Source: Streptomyces sp. CC53
GTDB lineage: Bacteria; Actinomycetota; Actinomycetes; Streptomycetales; Streptomycetaceae
Reading direction: 5' to 3'
DNA: 64,000 bases
Assembly (NCBI RefSeq): GCF_001865245.1
Contig: NZ_MKXB01000144.1
Coordinates: 73,983 to 137,982, forward strand
Shown: positions 34,511-43,540 of the stretch, one piece after another
Layout of the letters: each line of letters starts with the position of its first letter
Numbering within the stretch: the stretch's first letter is position 1
Made by a program: the position numbers and the translations under genes
Notes under the pieces: model-generated
Databases searched by the model: none
What the model was told of the DNA's origin: nothing
The model's input: the letters and a program-made list of their open reading frames with translations, nothing else

Positions 34511-35791
34511 GTGAGAAAGCCCGCCGCCCAGCGCAACTACCTGCTGCTGACCGCCTCCGCGGTCGTCACCAACCTCGGCACGCACGGAGCCCTCATCGCG
34601 GCGGCGTTCGCGGTGCTGGAGACCGGCGGCGACGCCGGGGACGTCGGGCTCGTGGCCGCCGCGCGCTTCCTGCCGCTGGTCCTCTTCCTCCTCATCGGCG
34701 GCGCCGTCGCCGACCGGCTGCCGCGGCACCGGGTCATGGTCGCGGCCAACACCCTGAACTGCGTGTCGCAGGCGGTCTTCGCGGCCCTCGTACTGTCCGG
34801 CACCGCCGAGCTGTGGCACATGATGGTGCTGACCGCGCTGTGCGGCACCGGACAGGCGTTCTTCAGCCCCGCGGCCGAGGGCATGCTGATGTCCAGCGTC
34901 ACCGGGGAGCACGCGGCCCGGGCGTTCGCACTGTTCCGGATGGCGATGAACGGCGCCACCATCGGGGGCGCCGCGCTGGGCGGCGCCCTGATCGCCGCCT
35001 TCGGACCCGGCTGGGTCCTCGCCGTCGACGCGGCCGCCTTCGCCGTGGCGGGAGCCCTGCGCGCCTTCCTCGACGTGAGCCACATCCCCGAGCGGACGCC
35101 CGGCGGCGGTCTGCTGGCGGACCTCCGGGAGGGCTGGCACGAGGTCGCGAGCCGTCCCTGGCTGTGGTCCATCGTGGCCCAGTTCTCCGTCGTCGTGGCC
35201 GTCGTCGGCGCCGCCGAGTCCGTGTACGGGCCTCTCGTCGCCCGCGACGCCCTGGGCGGGGCGCGGCCGTGGGGCATCGCCCTGGCCGCCTTCGGCGCGG
35301 GCACCATCGGCGGTGCGCTGCTGATGCTGCGCTGGAAACCGCGGCGGATGCTGCTCGTCGGCACGCTGTGCGTGTTCCCTCTGGCGCTGCCGTCGGCGGC
35401 GCTGGCCGTGCCCCTCCAGCTGCCCGGCCTGATGGCGGCGATGTTCGTGTGCGGAGTGACCCTGGAGGTGTTCGGCGTGGCCTGGATGACCGCGCTGCAC
35501 CAGGAGATACCCGAGGAGAAGATGTCCCGGGTCACCGCGTACGACTGGTTCGGCTCCACCGCCATGCTGCCGCTGTCGACCGCGCTGGCCGGCCCCGCGG
35601 AGGAGCTCTTCGGGCGCCCGCAGGCGCTGTGGGGCTGCGTGGCGCTGATCGTGCTGGTGACCGCGCTGGTCCTGCTCGTCCCCGACGTGCGGAACCTGAC
35701 GCGGCGGACGAAGGAGGTCGCGGCGGGCGTCGGGGCGCCGGCCGGGGCCGTGTCAGCCGATGCCGAAGGCGCCGCCGGGCGGGACCGGTGA
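34511..35791 (+). CDS. MFS transporter (enterobactin-exporter-like, MFS_3)
   Basis: 426 residues with about twelve helices: 'LLLTASAVVTNLGTHGALIAAAFAVLETGG', 'GLVAAARFLPLVLFLLIGGAVADRLPRHRVMVAAN', 'GTGQAFFSPAAEGMLMSSV', 'GALLMLRWKPRRMLLVG', 'EEKMSRVTAYDWFGSTAMLPLS'. This is the pattern of the MFS_3/EntS-like group, exporters of small molecules or drugs. GTG at 34511 is chosen from the homology and the promoter spacing. The 3' end overlaps the convergent methyltransferase gene by 39 bases. Confidence 0.9.
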   Translation: MRKPAAQRNYLLLTASAVVTNLGTHGALIAAAFAVLETGGDAGDVGLVAAARFLPLVLFLLIGGAVADRLPRHRVMVAANTLNCVSQAVFAALVLSGTAELWHMMVLTALCGTGQAFFSPAAEGMLMSSVTGEHAARAFALFRMAMNGATIGGAALGGALIAAFGPGWVLAVDAAAFAVAGALRAFLDVSHIPERTPGGGLLADLREGWHEVASRPWLWSIVAQFSVVVAVVGAAESVYGPLVARDALGGARPWGIALAAFGAGTIGGALLMLRWKPRRMLLVGTLCVFPLALPSAALAVPLQLPGLMAAMFVCGVTLEVFGVAWMTALHQEIPEEKMSRVTAYDWFGSTAMLPLSTALAGPAEELFGRPQALWGCVALIVLVTALVLLVPDVRNLTRRTKEVAAGVGAPAGAVSADAEGAAGRDR

Positions 35792-36598
35792 CGCCACGGC
35801 GTCCGCGTCCCTGACCACGGGTGCATCGCCCATGAGGCGGGCCAGCGGCTCGCCCTCCTCCACGCGCGCGGGGAACGGGTCCCCGGCGGCCCGCCGCGCG
35901 AGCCGCGCGGTGTCCTGGGGGGTGTGGGACGCCAGCAGCACGACGTTTCCGAAGCGGCGGCCGCGCAGGACCGCGGGCTCGGCGATCAGCGCCAGCTCGG
36001 CGAAGACGGCTCCGAAGGTGGCCAGTTGCGAGCGGAGGAACGGGAAGGGCGCGCCGTCCGCGAGGTTCGCGGCGTAGCAGCCGCCCGGCCGCAGCACCCG
36101 CCCCACGACGTGCGCGTACTCCACGGACGTGAGGTGTGCCGGCACGCGGGAGCCGCCGAAGACGTCCCCGACGACGAGGTCCGCGGAGCGGGCGGGAGCG
36201 GCCTCCAGCCAGGCCCGGGCGTCCGCGGCGTGCACGGTGATGCCCGCGTCGGCGGGCACGGGCAGGTGCTCGGCGACCAGGTCGAGGAGGCCCCGGTCCG
36301 CTTCCACCACGTCCTGCCGGGACCCCGGTCGGGTCGCCGCCGCGTAACGCGGCAGGGTGAGCGCACCGCCCCCGAGGTGGAGCAGGTCCACGGGGGCGCC
36401 CTCCGGTGCGGCGCAGTCGACGACGTGGGCGAGCCGGCGGGCGTACTCGAACTCCAGGTGGGTCGGATCGGCGAGGTCGACGTACGACTGCGGGGCACCG
36501 TCCACGGTCAGCAGCCAGGCCCCCTCCCGGTCGATGTCCGGCATGAGCTTGGCGGTGCCGCCGTCGACGGCGCGGAGGACGGGGAGGGGCTCGTTCAC
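35753..36598 (-). CDS. spermidine synthase-like methyltransferase fold protein
   Basis: 281 residues with the spermidine/polyamine-synthase fold: 'GAPQSYVDLADPTHLEFEYARRLAHVVD', the nucleotide-binding loop 'VDLLHLGGGALTLPRYAA', 'DVVEADRGLLDLVAEHL', 'VHAADARAWLEAAPARSADLVVGDVFGGSRVPAHLTSVEY'. The G-G-G-A motif and the acidic D-V-F-G region of the transfer site are present, but as in other actinobacterial homologues polyamine synthesis is not proven. GTG at 36598 starts it. Confidence 0.85.
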   Translation of the reverse strand: MNEPLPVLRAVDGGTAKLMPDIDREGAWLLTVDGAPQSYVDLADPTHLEFEYARRLAHVVDCAAPEGAPVDLLHLGGGALTLPRYAAATRPGSRQDVVEADRGLLDLVAEHLPVPADAGITVHAADARAWLEAAPARSADLVVGDVFGGSRVPAHLTSVEYAHVVGRVLRPGGCYAANLADGAPFPFLRSQLATFGAVFAELALIAEPAVLRGRRFGNVVLLASHTPQDTARLARRAAGDPFPARVEEGEPLARLMGDAPVVRDADAVASPVPPGGAFGIG

Positions 36599-37127
36599 AT
36601 GGTCATTGTCCCGCCCCCTGCGCGCCCCCACGGCACCTCCCCCTGCCTGGGGCGGGCCCGTACGTCCACCGGCCGGCCGCGTGGGCGGGCCGGAGCTCCG
36701 GCGGCACGCGAAGGACCGGCTTCCGCGTCCGCCCGCTCCGGCCGGGGCGGCGCACCCACCCGCCGGCGGCAGCGGTCCAGGCGGGCGGAGCCACGCAGTC
36801 CGCACGCCCTGGACCGCGCGCCACCACCGCGGCGGCAGGCCAGGGGCCGCGCACCAGTGCCGGTGCGCAAGAACCGCGCAGCCTCGCCGCCGGCCCGCCG
36901 GTCCGGCCACCCGTCCGTCCGTCCGCTCGTCCGCACGAGGGCGTGCACCGGGTGGGCCGCCGGGACAGTGCACCCGCCACCTGATCCGCGAGCCCGGGGC
37001 CGCGCATCCGCTCGGCGGGGCACCGGGAGCTGCGGCGGGTGCCGGCATCGGGACCGGTCGCCGTGGGCGAGACGGGGCGCGACGTCCGTCACGGCGATCA
37101 ACGGGCCCCTTCGGTTACGCTCCCCGA
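36599..37127. other. gene-free stretch of about 530 bases
   Basis: No supported gene lies between the divergent spermidine-synthase-like and TVP38 genes. Short CGTCCG runs and Arg/Pro/Ala-rich frames are all I see; promoters for both neighbours must be here but are not recognisable. Confidence 0.4.
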
Positions 37128-37931
37128 ATGCTCCAGACCGTCACCCCGCGCCCGCCGGCCGGCCCGGCCCTGCGCTGCGCCCGGGTGCTCCTGTCGCCCC
37201 GAGCCCGGCTCGCCCTGCTCGTCCTCCTGCTGGCCGGAGGCGCGGCGGCGGTCCTGACGTACGAGCCGCAGCGCCTCCTCTCGGACGGCGGCTGGCCGCC
37301 GCAGACGGGCGGCGCCGGGGCCGCGGTGCTGTTCGGCGTGGCGTACGGCCTGTGCACGTCGGCCTTCGTGCCGCGGCCGGTGCTCAACCTGGCGGCGGGT
37401 GCCCTCTTCGGCGCCCACGCGGGGCTGGCGGCCGCCGTCGGCGGCACGGTCCTCGGGGCGGGCATCGCCTTCGCGCTCGGCCGGGTGCTCGGCCAGGACG
37501 GGCTGCGGCCTCTGCTGCGCGGCCGGTTCCTGGAACTCGCGGACGGGCAGCTCAGCCGGCACGGCTTCCGGTCGACACTGGCGATCCGGTTGTTCCCCGG
37601 CGTGCCCTTCGCCGCGGCCAACTACTGCGCGGCGGTCTCCCGGATGGGGTACGCGCCGTTCCTGGCCGGCACGGGGCTCGGCTGCGTGCCCAACACGGCG
37701 GCGTACGTGATCGCGGGCAGCCAGGCGGGCTCTCCGTCGTCCCCGGCCTTCCTGATCTCCGCCGCGTTCATCGTGGCGAGCGTGGTCGGGGGCGCGGTGG
37801 TGGCCTGGCGCAAGCGCCACCGGCTCGCGCCGAAGGGCCCCGTGCAGAGCGCGGCTGGCGTGGCCGTGCCGGTCCGCCTGCCGGTTCCGGCGCAGGTCAG
37901 GGCGATGGCGCCGGAGGGCGAGCCGGCGTGA
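37128..37931 (+). CDS. TVP38/TMEM64 family membrane protein
   Basis: 267 residues: several hydrophobic helices with the VTT/SNARE-associated core 'CTSAFVPRPVLNLAAGALFGAHAGLAAAVGGTVLGAGIAFALGRVLG' and 'RSTLAIRLFPGVPFAAANYCAAVSRMGYAPFLAGTGLGCVPNTAAYVIAG'. It is a distant relative of DedA and presumably takes part in lipid scrambling or membrane homeostasis. The C-terminal 45 residues form a Pro/Ala-rich cytoplasmic tail. Confidence 0.9.
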   Translation: MLQTVTPRPPAGPALRCARVLLSPRARLALLVLLLAGGAAAVLTYEPQRLLSDGGWPPQTGGAGAAVLFGVAYGLCTSAFVPRPVLNLAAGALFGAHAGLAAAVGGTVLGAGIAFALGRVLGQDGLRPLLRGRFLELADGQLSRHGFRSTLAIRLFPGVPFAAANYCAAVSRMGYAPFLAGTGLGCVPNTAAYVIAGSQAGSPSSPAFLISAAFIVASVVGGAVVAWRKRHRLAPKGPVQSAAGVAVPVRLPVPAQVRAMAPEGEPA

Positions 37932-38035
37932 CACGGCTGCCCGACACCGGATGATCACCGTCCGTTCACTCTCGGGCGATACGCTGCACCGCATCCTTTG
38001 ACCGCACACGTACATATCGGGACGGCTCTGGCCCC

Positions 38036-38911
38036 ATGAATTGGTTCGAATCGCTCATCCTCGGACTCGTCCAAGGGCTGACGGAGTTCCTCCCGATCTC
38101 CTCCAGCGCCCACCTGCGTCTCACGGCCGCCTTCGCGGGCTGGCAGGACCCGGGCGCCGCGTTCACGGCGGTCACGCAGATCGGTACGGAGGCCGCCGTC
38201 CTGATCTACTTCCGCAAGGACATCGGCCGGATCCTGTCCGCCTGGTTCCGGTCCCTCACGGACAAGTCGATGCGTGGCGACCAGGACGCCCGGCTGGGCT
38301 GGCTGGTGATCGTCGGCTCCGTCCCCATCGGTGTGCTGGGCGTGACGCTCAAGGACCAGATCGAAGGGCCCTTCCGCGACCTGCGGCTCACGGCGACCAT
38401 GCTGATCGTGCTCGGTGTCGTCCTCGGCGTGGCCGACCGGCTGGCGGCCCGAGCGCAGGAGGGGGGCCGGCACCGCGCCGCCGTGCCGCGCAAGACACTG
38501 GCCGACCTGGGCGTCAAGGACGGCCTGGTGTTCGGCCTGTGCCAGGCGATGGCGCTCGTCCCGGGGGTCTCCCGGTCCGGCGCGACGATCAGCGGCGGCC
38601 TGTTCATGAACTACACGCGCGAGTCCGCCGCCCGGTACTCCTTCCTGCTCGCCATCCCCGCCGTCATGGCGTCCGGGGTCTACGAACTGAAGGCCGTGAG
38701 CGAGAGCCACGTGCCCTGGGGGCCGACGATCTTCGCGACGGTCATCGCCTTCGGAGTGGGGTACGCGGTCATCGCCTGGTTCATGAAATTCATCACCACC
38801 AAGAGCTTCATGCCGTTCGTGGTCTACCGGATAGGGCTCGGGCTGGTACTGCTGGCGCTGATCTGGCTGGGCGTCCTCAGCCCGACCGCGGGGCAGGCCG
38901 CGGCGCACTGA
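38036..38911 (+). CDS. uppP: undecaprenyl-diphosphatase (BacA)
   Basis: 291 residues of the BacA/UppP family. The two active-site regions are intact: 'LGLVQGLTEFLPISSSAHLRL' near the N-terminus with the essential Glu and Ser residues, and 'QAMALVPGVSRSGATISGGLF' with the catalytic Arg-Ser-Gly around residue 180. It dephosphorylates undecaprenyl pyrophosphate at the outer face of the membrane to recycle the carrier for peptidoglycan, and gives bacitracin resistance. ATG at 38036. Confidence 0.96.
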   Translation: MNWFESLILGLVQGLTEFLPISSSAHLRLTAAFAGWQDPGAAFTAVTQIGTEAAVLIYFRKDIGRILSAWFRSLTDKSMRGDQDARLGWLVIVGSVPIGVLGVTLKDQIEGPFRDLRLTATMLIVLGVVLGVADRLAARAQEGGRHRAAVPRKTLADLGVKDGLVFGLCQAMALVPGVSRSGATISGGLFMNYTRESAARYSFLLAIPAVMASGVYELKAVSESHVPWGPTIFATVIAFGVGYAVIAWFMKFITTKSFMPFVVYRIGLGLVLLALIWLGVLSPTAGQAAAH

Positions 38912-39149
38912 CGGGTCGCACACCCCCGCACGTGCGGTGACCGGCGGCCGACGGGCCGGGGCTCGGCGACCCGCGCGGGAGAGCGTGCCGCACCGGCGCG
39001 GGAGCGCAGAGCGCGGCGCCGGAGGTGATCCGTCCGCGCCGCGCCGTCCCTCCGGCACGCCGCGGCACGTTCCCGCGCGGTCGGTCCTCCACGGCCCTCT
39101 GCGGGCACCACGGGCTGCGGTCCGCCCGCGCAGGGCGCACCCTGGAGGC

Positions 39150-39365
39150 ATGGCCTGGCACGCGCCCGTCGTCGTCCACCGGCCGACCGCCGGGGGCGGG
39201 CGGCGGGTCACCGTGCGCGGGCAGATCGTGGGCCTGGCCCGCAACGACGGGGATCTCGTGGAGTTCCTGCGCCGCACGGGTCTCGACGACGCCGACATCG
39301 ACCTGGACGACCCGCACCTCGTCGAGTGGCGGGGCGGTCGCGCGCATCAGTGGGAAGCGGCCTGA
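39150..39365 (+). CDS. small conserved hypothetical protein
   Basis: A 71-residue soluble protein: 'MAWHAPVVVHRPTAGGGRRVTVRG', then 'DLVEFLRRTGLDDADIDLDDPHLVEWRGGRAHQWE'. I recognise the type as a common Streptomyces small hypothetical of about 70 residues but know no function. GGAGG stands only 2-3 bases before the ATG at 39150, closer than usual. It precedes an NTF2-like gene by 42 bases on the same strand. Confidence 0.7.
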   Translation: MAWHAPVVVHRPTAGGGRRVTVRGQIVGLARNDGDLVEFLRRTGLDDADIDLDDPHLVEWRGGRAHQWEAA

Positions 39366-39407
39366 CCGGTCCTGGCGTGTCGGACGGGGCGGACGGACAC
39401 TGGTGCG

Positions 39408-39872
39408 ATGACACAGCGCGTGGACCTGGCGACCGTGATGGACCGGCTGGCCATCGATGAGTTGATCACCGGCTACGCCCTGGCCGTGGACGATGCCGAC
39501 TGGACGGCCTACGGGAGGCTGTTCACCCCGGACGCGCACGTCGACTACCGGGGGGCCGGCGGGATCGCGGGCCCCGTGGGCGAGGTGGCCTCCTGGCTGG
39601 CGCAGTCGCTGCGGCGCTCTCCCGTGCGCCAGCACCTCATCCTCAACCGTCTGGTGCGGTTGGAGGACCGCGACGGTTTCCCGGGGGACCGGGCCGAGGC
39701 GCGTGCGGAGTACCTGAACCCGGTGCCGCTGGGGGGCTTCCTCGGCGGCGGCCGGTACCGGTTCGGGCTGCGGCGCACCGAGGACGGCTGGCGCCTGCAC
39801 GAGGTCGAGGTCCGCGAGCGGTGGCGCCGTGCGCCCGGCGCGCCGGTGCCGGACGCACCAGCACCGGGCTGA
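39408..39872 (+). CDS. nuclear transport factor 2 / SnoaL-like protein
   Basis: 154 residues with an NTF2-like cone: 'MDRLAIDELITGYALAVDDADWTAYGRLFTPDAHVDYRGAGG' (helix 1 and the entry of the pocket), 'RQHLILNRLV', and the closing 'GGGRYRFGLRRTEDGWRLHEVEVRERWRR'. This scytalone-dehydratase/SnoaL-like family includes hydratases, isomerases and binding proteins. Which one applies here is not evident. The gene is followed by lnt 38 bases later. Confidence 0.88.
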   Translation: MTQRVDLATVMDRLAIDELITGYALAVDDADWTAYGRLFTPDAHVDYRGAGGIAGPVGEVASWLAQSLRRSPVRQHLILNRLVRLEDRDGFPGDRAEARAEYLNPVPLGGFLGGGRYRFGLRRTEDGWRLHEVEVRERWRRAPGAPVPDAPAPG

Positions 39873-39910
39873 CCGCCTCCGCCACACTGGACGGCGAGGA
39901 GGCGACACGC

Positions 39911-41767
39911 ATGCGGGTGCGGGCCGGTCGGATCACGTCGTCGCGCCGGTGGCGCGGCGCACTGGCCGTGCCCGCGGGGGCGGTGCCTGCCCTGGCCTTC
40001 CCCGAACCGTCCCTGTGGTGGCTGGCCTACGTGGGGCTGGTGCCGTGGATGCTGCTGCTGCGCTCCGCGCCGGACGGGCGGCGTGCGGCTCTCGACGGCT
40101 GGCTCGGCGGGCTCGGTTTCATGCTGGCCGTCCACCACTGGCTGCTGCCGCACCTGCACGTCTTCACGTTCGTGGTGGCGGCGCTGCTGGGTCTGCTGTG
40201 GGCACCGTGGGGGTGGCTGGTGCACCGGTTCCTGCGGGGCGTGCCCGACGGGGGGCGTGCGGTGGCGGCGGTGGTCGTGGTGCCGTCGGCGTGGCTGCTG
40301 GTCGAGCTGGTCAGGTCGTGGGAGGGACTCGGCGGTCCGTGGGGGCTCCTGGGGGCGAGCCAGTGGCAGGTCCCGGCTGCGTTGAGGATGGCCTCCGTGG
40401 GCGGGGTGTGGCTGGTGACGCTGCTCGTGGTGGCCGTCAACACGGCGGTCACCCTCCTGGTGGCCGCGGTGGCCGCGGCTCCCGCCGGCCGCGGGGCGCA
40501 GACCCCGCCCCGGACGGCCGGGGCAGTGGCCGTCCCGGACGCGTCGCGTGAGGCGCGGGGCGCGGGGCCGGACGGCAGCGGAGTCCGGCCGGGGGCGTCG
40601 CCGGCGGCCGCCCCCGTGGCGGAACCCGCCGTGGCGCCTGCCACTCCCCCGGACCGGCCGGGGCCGCCGGTCTTCCGCCCGAACGAAGCGCCCCTCGCCG
40701 GCCCGGGGGCCGGTCCCGTCGGCCGGGGCGGTTCCCGTGTGCGGCCGGCCGTCGCGGCGGCCGCTGCGCTGGCCGTCTGCGCGGTGACCGTGGTGGCGGT
40801 GTGGGTCCGGTACGAGGAGCCGGTGGCGAGCGGGCGGCTGCGGGTCGCGGTGGTGCAGCCGGGGGTGTTCGACGGTCCGGACGGTGCCGAGCGGCGGTTC
40901 GCGCGCGGTGAGGAGCTGACGCGGTCCCTGGCGGGGCGGGACGTGGACCTGGTGGTGTGGGGCGAGAGCAGCGTGGGCGCCGACCTGGCGGCGCGGCCCG
41001 ACCTCTCCGGCCGGCTGGCCGTCCTGTCCCGGGAGGTGGGCGCGGAGGTGCTGGTCAACGTCGACGCGCGACGGTCGGACCTGCCGGGCATCTACAAGAG
41101 CAGCGTCCTGGTGGGCGCGGCGGGCCCGACCGGCGACCGGTACGACAAGATGCGGCTCGTGCCGTTCGGCGAGTACGTGCCGGCGCGGTCGCTGCTGGGC
41201 TGGGCCACGTCGGTGGGCCGGGCCGCGGAGGAGGACCGCAGGCGCGGCGAGCGTCCGGTCGTGATGTCCCTCGGCCCGGACGCGCCCGGGGACGTGCGGG
41301 TGGGGCCGCTGGTCTGCTTCGAGACGGCGTTCCCCGACATGAGCCGCCGGCTCGTCCGGGACGGTGCGGACGTGCTGGTGGCCCAGTCGGCGACGTCGAC
41401 GTTCCAGGGCACCTGGGCGCCGGAGCAGCACGCGTCTCTCGGGGCGCTGCGGGCGGCGGAGACCGGGCGGCCGATGGTGCACGCGACGCTCACCGGGGTC
41501 AGTGCGGTGTACGGGCCGGACGGGACGCGGATCGGCGAGCCGCTCGGTACGGAGCGCAGCACCGCCGCCGTGTACGAGGTGCCGCTCACTCGGACAGGCA
41601 CGCCGTACGTGCGGTTCGGGGACTGGCCGGTGACGGCGGCGGCCGCCGTGCTGGCGCTCGCGGCGGGCACGGCGGCGGTGCGGGAGCTCAGGCGCCGCTC
41701 TGGTCCTGGGCGTCCCGCACGACCCGCTCGCACAGCTCGTGGGTCAGCAGGGCGTCGCGGGCGCTGA
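39911..41767 (+). CDS. lnt: apolipoprotein N-acyltransferase
   Basis: 618 residues. An N-terminal membrane domain of five to six helices is followed by a nitrilase domain (about 315-560) with the catalytic triad Glu in 'VVWGESSVG', Lys in 'YDKMRLVPFGEY' and Cys in 'LVCFETAFPDMS', and a final helix ('VTAAAAVLALAAGTAAV'). It adds the third acyl chain to lipoproteins at the membrane. Unusual is a Pro/Ala/Gly-rich insert of about 95 residues (about 195-285) between helices, probably a disordered cytoplasmic loop. ATG at 39911 follows GAGGAGG. The 3' end overlaps the convergent oxidoreductase by 80 bases. Confidence 0.93.
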   Translation: MRVRAGRITSSRRWRGALAVPAGAVPALAFPEPSLWWLAYVGLVPWMLLLRSAPDGRRAALDGWLGGLGFMLAVHHWLLPHLHVFTFVVAALLGLLWAPWGWLVHRFLRGVPDGGRAVAAVVVVPSAWLLVELVRSWEGLGGPWGLLGASQWQVPAALRMASVGGVWLVTLLVVAVNTAVTLLVAAVAAAPAGRGAQTPPRTAGAVAVPDASREARGAGPDGSGVRPGASPAAAPVAEPAVAPATPPDRPGPPVFRPNEAPLAGPGAGPVGRGGSRVRPAVAAAAALAVCAVTVVAVWVRYEEPVASGRLRVAVVQPGVFDGPDGAERRFARGEELTRSLAGRDVDLVVWGESSVGADLAARPDLSGRLAVLSREVGAEVLVNVDARRSDLPGIYKSSVLVGAAGPTGDRYDKMRLVPFGEYVPARSLLGWATSVGRAAEEDRRRGERPVVMSLGPDAPGDVRVGPLVCFETAFPDMSRRLVRDGADVLVAQSATSTFQGTWAPEQHASLGALRAAETGRPMVHATLTGVSAVYGPDGTRIGEPLGTERSTAAVYEVPLTRTGTPYVRFGDWPVTAAAAVLALAAGTAAVRELRRRSGPGRPARPARTARGSAGRRGR

Positions 41768-42599
41768 GCGTCCTGCCCGCCCGTACGGCGTCCAGGAACG
41801 CCAGGACGGCCTGCTCGATGCCGCGCTGCCGCGCCACCGGCACCCAGTCGCCGCGCCGCCGCACGGTGGGCTGGCCCTTGTGGTCCACGACCTCCGCGAG
41901 GTTCAGCACCTGGCGCTTGGTGTCCCGGCCGGACACCTCCAGGATCTCCTCCGAGGAACCGCTCATCCGGTTCATGACGCCGAGTGCGGTGAAGCCGTCG
42001 CCGGACAGCTGCAGCACGACGTGGTGCATCAGGCCGTCCCGCATCCGGGCGCGGACCGTGGTGTGCTCGACGGGTCCGGGGAGCAGGAAGCGCAGGGTGT
42101 CGACGACGTGGATGAAGTCGTCGAGGACGAGCGTGCGGGGGTCCTCGGGGAGGCCCACGCGGTTCTTCTGCATCAGGATCAGGTCGCGCGGGTGGTCGGC
42201 GCACTGGGCGTAGGCGGGGGCGTAGCGCCGGTTGAACCCGACGGCCAGGCTGGTGCCCCGGCGTTCGGCGAGGTCCACGAGGCGCCGTGAGTCGGCGAGT
42301 TCGTAGGCGAGGGGCTTGTCGACGTACGTCGGGACGCCCGCGTCGAGCAGCCGGGTGACGATCCCGGGGTGCACGTCGGTCGGTGCGTGGACGAACGCGG
42401 CGTCGAGCGGCCCCGCGGCCAGCAACCCGTCCAGGTCGGTGTGGCGGCGGTCGGCGGGCACGTGGTGGGCGTCGGCCACCCGTGCCAGCGTCGCGGGCGT
42501 GCGGGTCTGCAGGTGCAGTTCCACGTCGGGGCGGGTGGTGAGGACCGGCAGGTAGGCCTTCTGCGCGATGTCGCCGAGGCCGATGCAGGCCACCTTCAC
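41688..42599 (-). CDS. Gfo/Idh/MocA family oxidoreductase
   Basis: 303 residues: a Rossmann domain beginning 'VKVACIGLGDIAQKAYLPVL' (G-L-G-D-I-A dinucleotide loop), 'DAAFVHAPTDVHPGIVTRLLDAGVPTYVDKPLA' with the catalytic-site Lys of the E/D-K-P motif, then 'GFNRRYAPAYAQ' and the alpha/beta substrate domain. It oxidises or reduces a sugar or sugar-like substrate with NAD(P). GTG at 42599 follows GGAGAG. No sugar pathway genes adjoin it. Confidence 0.92.
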   Translation of the reverse strand: MKVACIGLGDIAQKAYLPVLTTRPDVELHLQTRTPATLARVADAHHVPADRRHTDLDGLLAAGPLDAAFVHAPTDVHPGIVTRLLDAGVPTYVDKPLAYELADSRRLVDLAERRGTSLAVGFNRRYAPAYAQCADHPRDLILMQKNRVGLPEDPRTLVLDDFIHVVDTLRFLLPGPVEHTTVRARMRDGLMHHVVLQLSGDGFTALGVMNRMSGSSEEILEVSGRDTKRQVLNLAEVVDHKGQPTVRRRGDWVPVARQRGIEQAVLAFLDAVRAGRTLSARDALLTHELCERVVRDAQDQSGA

Positions 42600-42969
42600 G
42601 GGTCTCTCCTCTCGCCGGGCTCCGTGCAGCATACGGGGGTGCCCGGCTGCGGTGATCGGCTGGTGCCGGGCTGCGGTGGTCCGCTGTCGCGGCCCCGGAA
42701 TCCGCTGTGCCGGTCGCATGGGCCGGCCTGCTCGCGACCACGGCGGTGTCCCTCCGACGGGCCGTCCCGGGGGCGTGGCCACGGCGGGGCGTTCACCCTG
42801 CGGCGGGGCCACGTCCGCATGAGCGAGGAGTACGCGCGCCGCAACCGCCCTACCGACCTGCTGCGGCAACGGGTCGACGGGGCAACCGGCGAGAGGCGCG
42901 GTCACCCGTGCGTGCCGTAACCGACGGTAGCGGGGTGCGGGGCGGACGCCCGACCCGCACAGTGGCGAC
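42600..42969. other. intergenic region with one possible tiny ORF
   Basis: The only candidate gene in these 370 bases is a 33-codon frame at 42819-42920 (MSEEYARRNRPTDLLRQRVDG...), plausible in codon use but without relatives I know and with no clear ribosome binding site. Confidence 0.3.
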
Positions 42970-43530
42970 GTGCGAGGAACAGGGAGGGTACCCGCCCGCG
43001 TCCGGGTGGGTGTGGTGCTGGCGGTGACGGTGGCGGCCGTGTCGGGGTGCGTGGCGGTGCCGGCGCACCGGCCGGGCCCCGCCCACGTCCCTGCGGCGGC
43101 CGAGGATCCCGTACGGGGTGCGTGGGAGGCGGGGCCTGCGGTGTCCGAGGCGCCGCCCCGCGAGGCCCTGGAGAGCACGGGCCCGCCCGCGCCCGGGGAG
43201 GAGCCGGTCGGGGTGGCGCGGCGCCCCCGTGCGGGCGCCGCGGGAACACCTGCGGAACCCGTCCGGCGGCGGGCCGGTGCCCGGTCCCAGGAGCGTCGGG
43301 CGCGGCCGGCGGCGCCGCGCCCGACGGGGAGGTCGGCAACCGGGGCCCCGCAGCGCGCCGGCAGCCGCCTGACCCCCGCCGTACCGCGCATCCCGGCGGT
43401 CCCGCGGCCGCCCGTGGGTCCACCGGCTCCGGTGGCCGTGCCGGACGTGTGCGCGCTGTCGGAGGAGCACGGGGCCTGGGGGCGCGGCAGCCAGGGCGCG
43501 CGGGCCTGCCGCCAGGCGGCGCGACGCTGA
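42970..43530 (+). CDS. Pro/Ala/Arg-rich putative lipoprotein
   Basis: 186 residues. A GTG start is followed by a basic stretch and a hydrophobic signal ending in a lipobox ('VVLAVTVAAVSGCVAV', Cys near residue 27). The mature part is low-complexity Pro/Ala/Gly/Arg to about residue 155, ending with 'VPDVCALSEEHGAWGRGSQGARACRQAARR', which has two Cys. It is probably exported and lipid-anchored; function is unknown. It converges on the TPR gene with a 10-base gap. Confidence 0.7.
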   Translation: MRGTGRVPARVRVGVVLAVTVAAVSGCVAVPAHRPGPAHVPAAAEDPVRGAWEAGPAVSEAPPREALESTGPPAPGEEPVGVARRPRAGAAGTPAEPVRRRAGARSQERRARPAAPRPTGRSATGAPQRAGSRLTPAVPRIPAVPRPPVGPPAPVAVPDVCALSEEHGAWGRGSQGARACRQAARR

Positions 43531-43540
43531 CGCGGTCGTG

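Noticed and set aside
42819..42920. possible 33-residue gene
   Set aside because: No ribosome binding site or recognisable relative; kept only as a remark on the gap.
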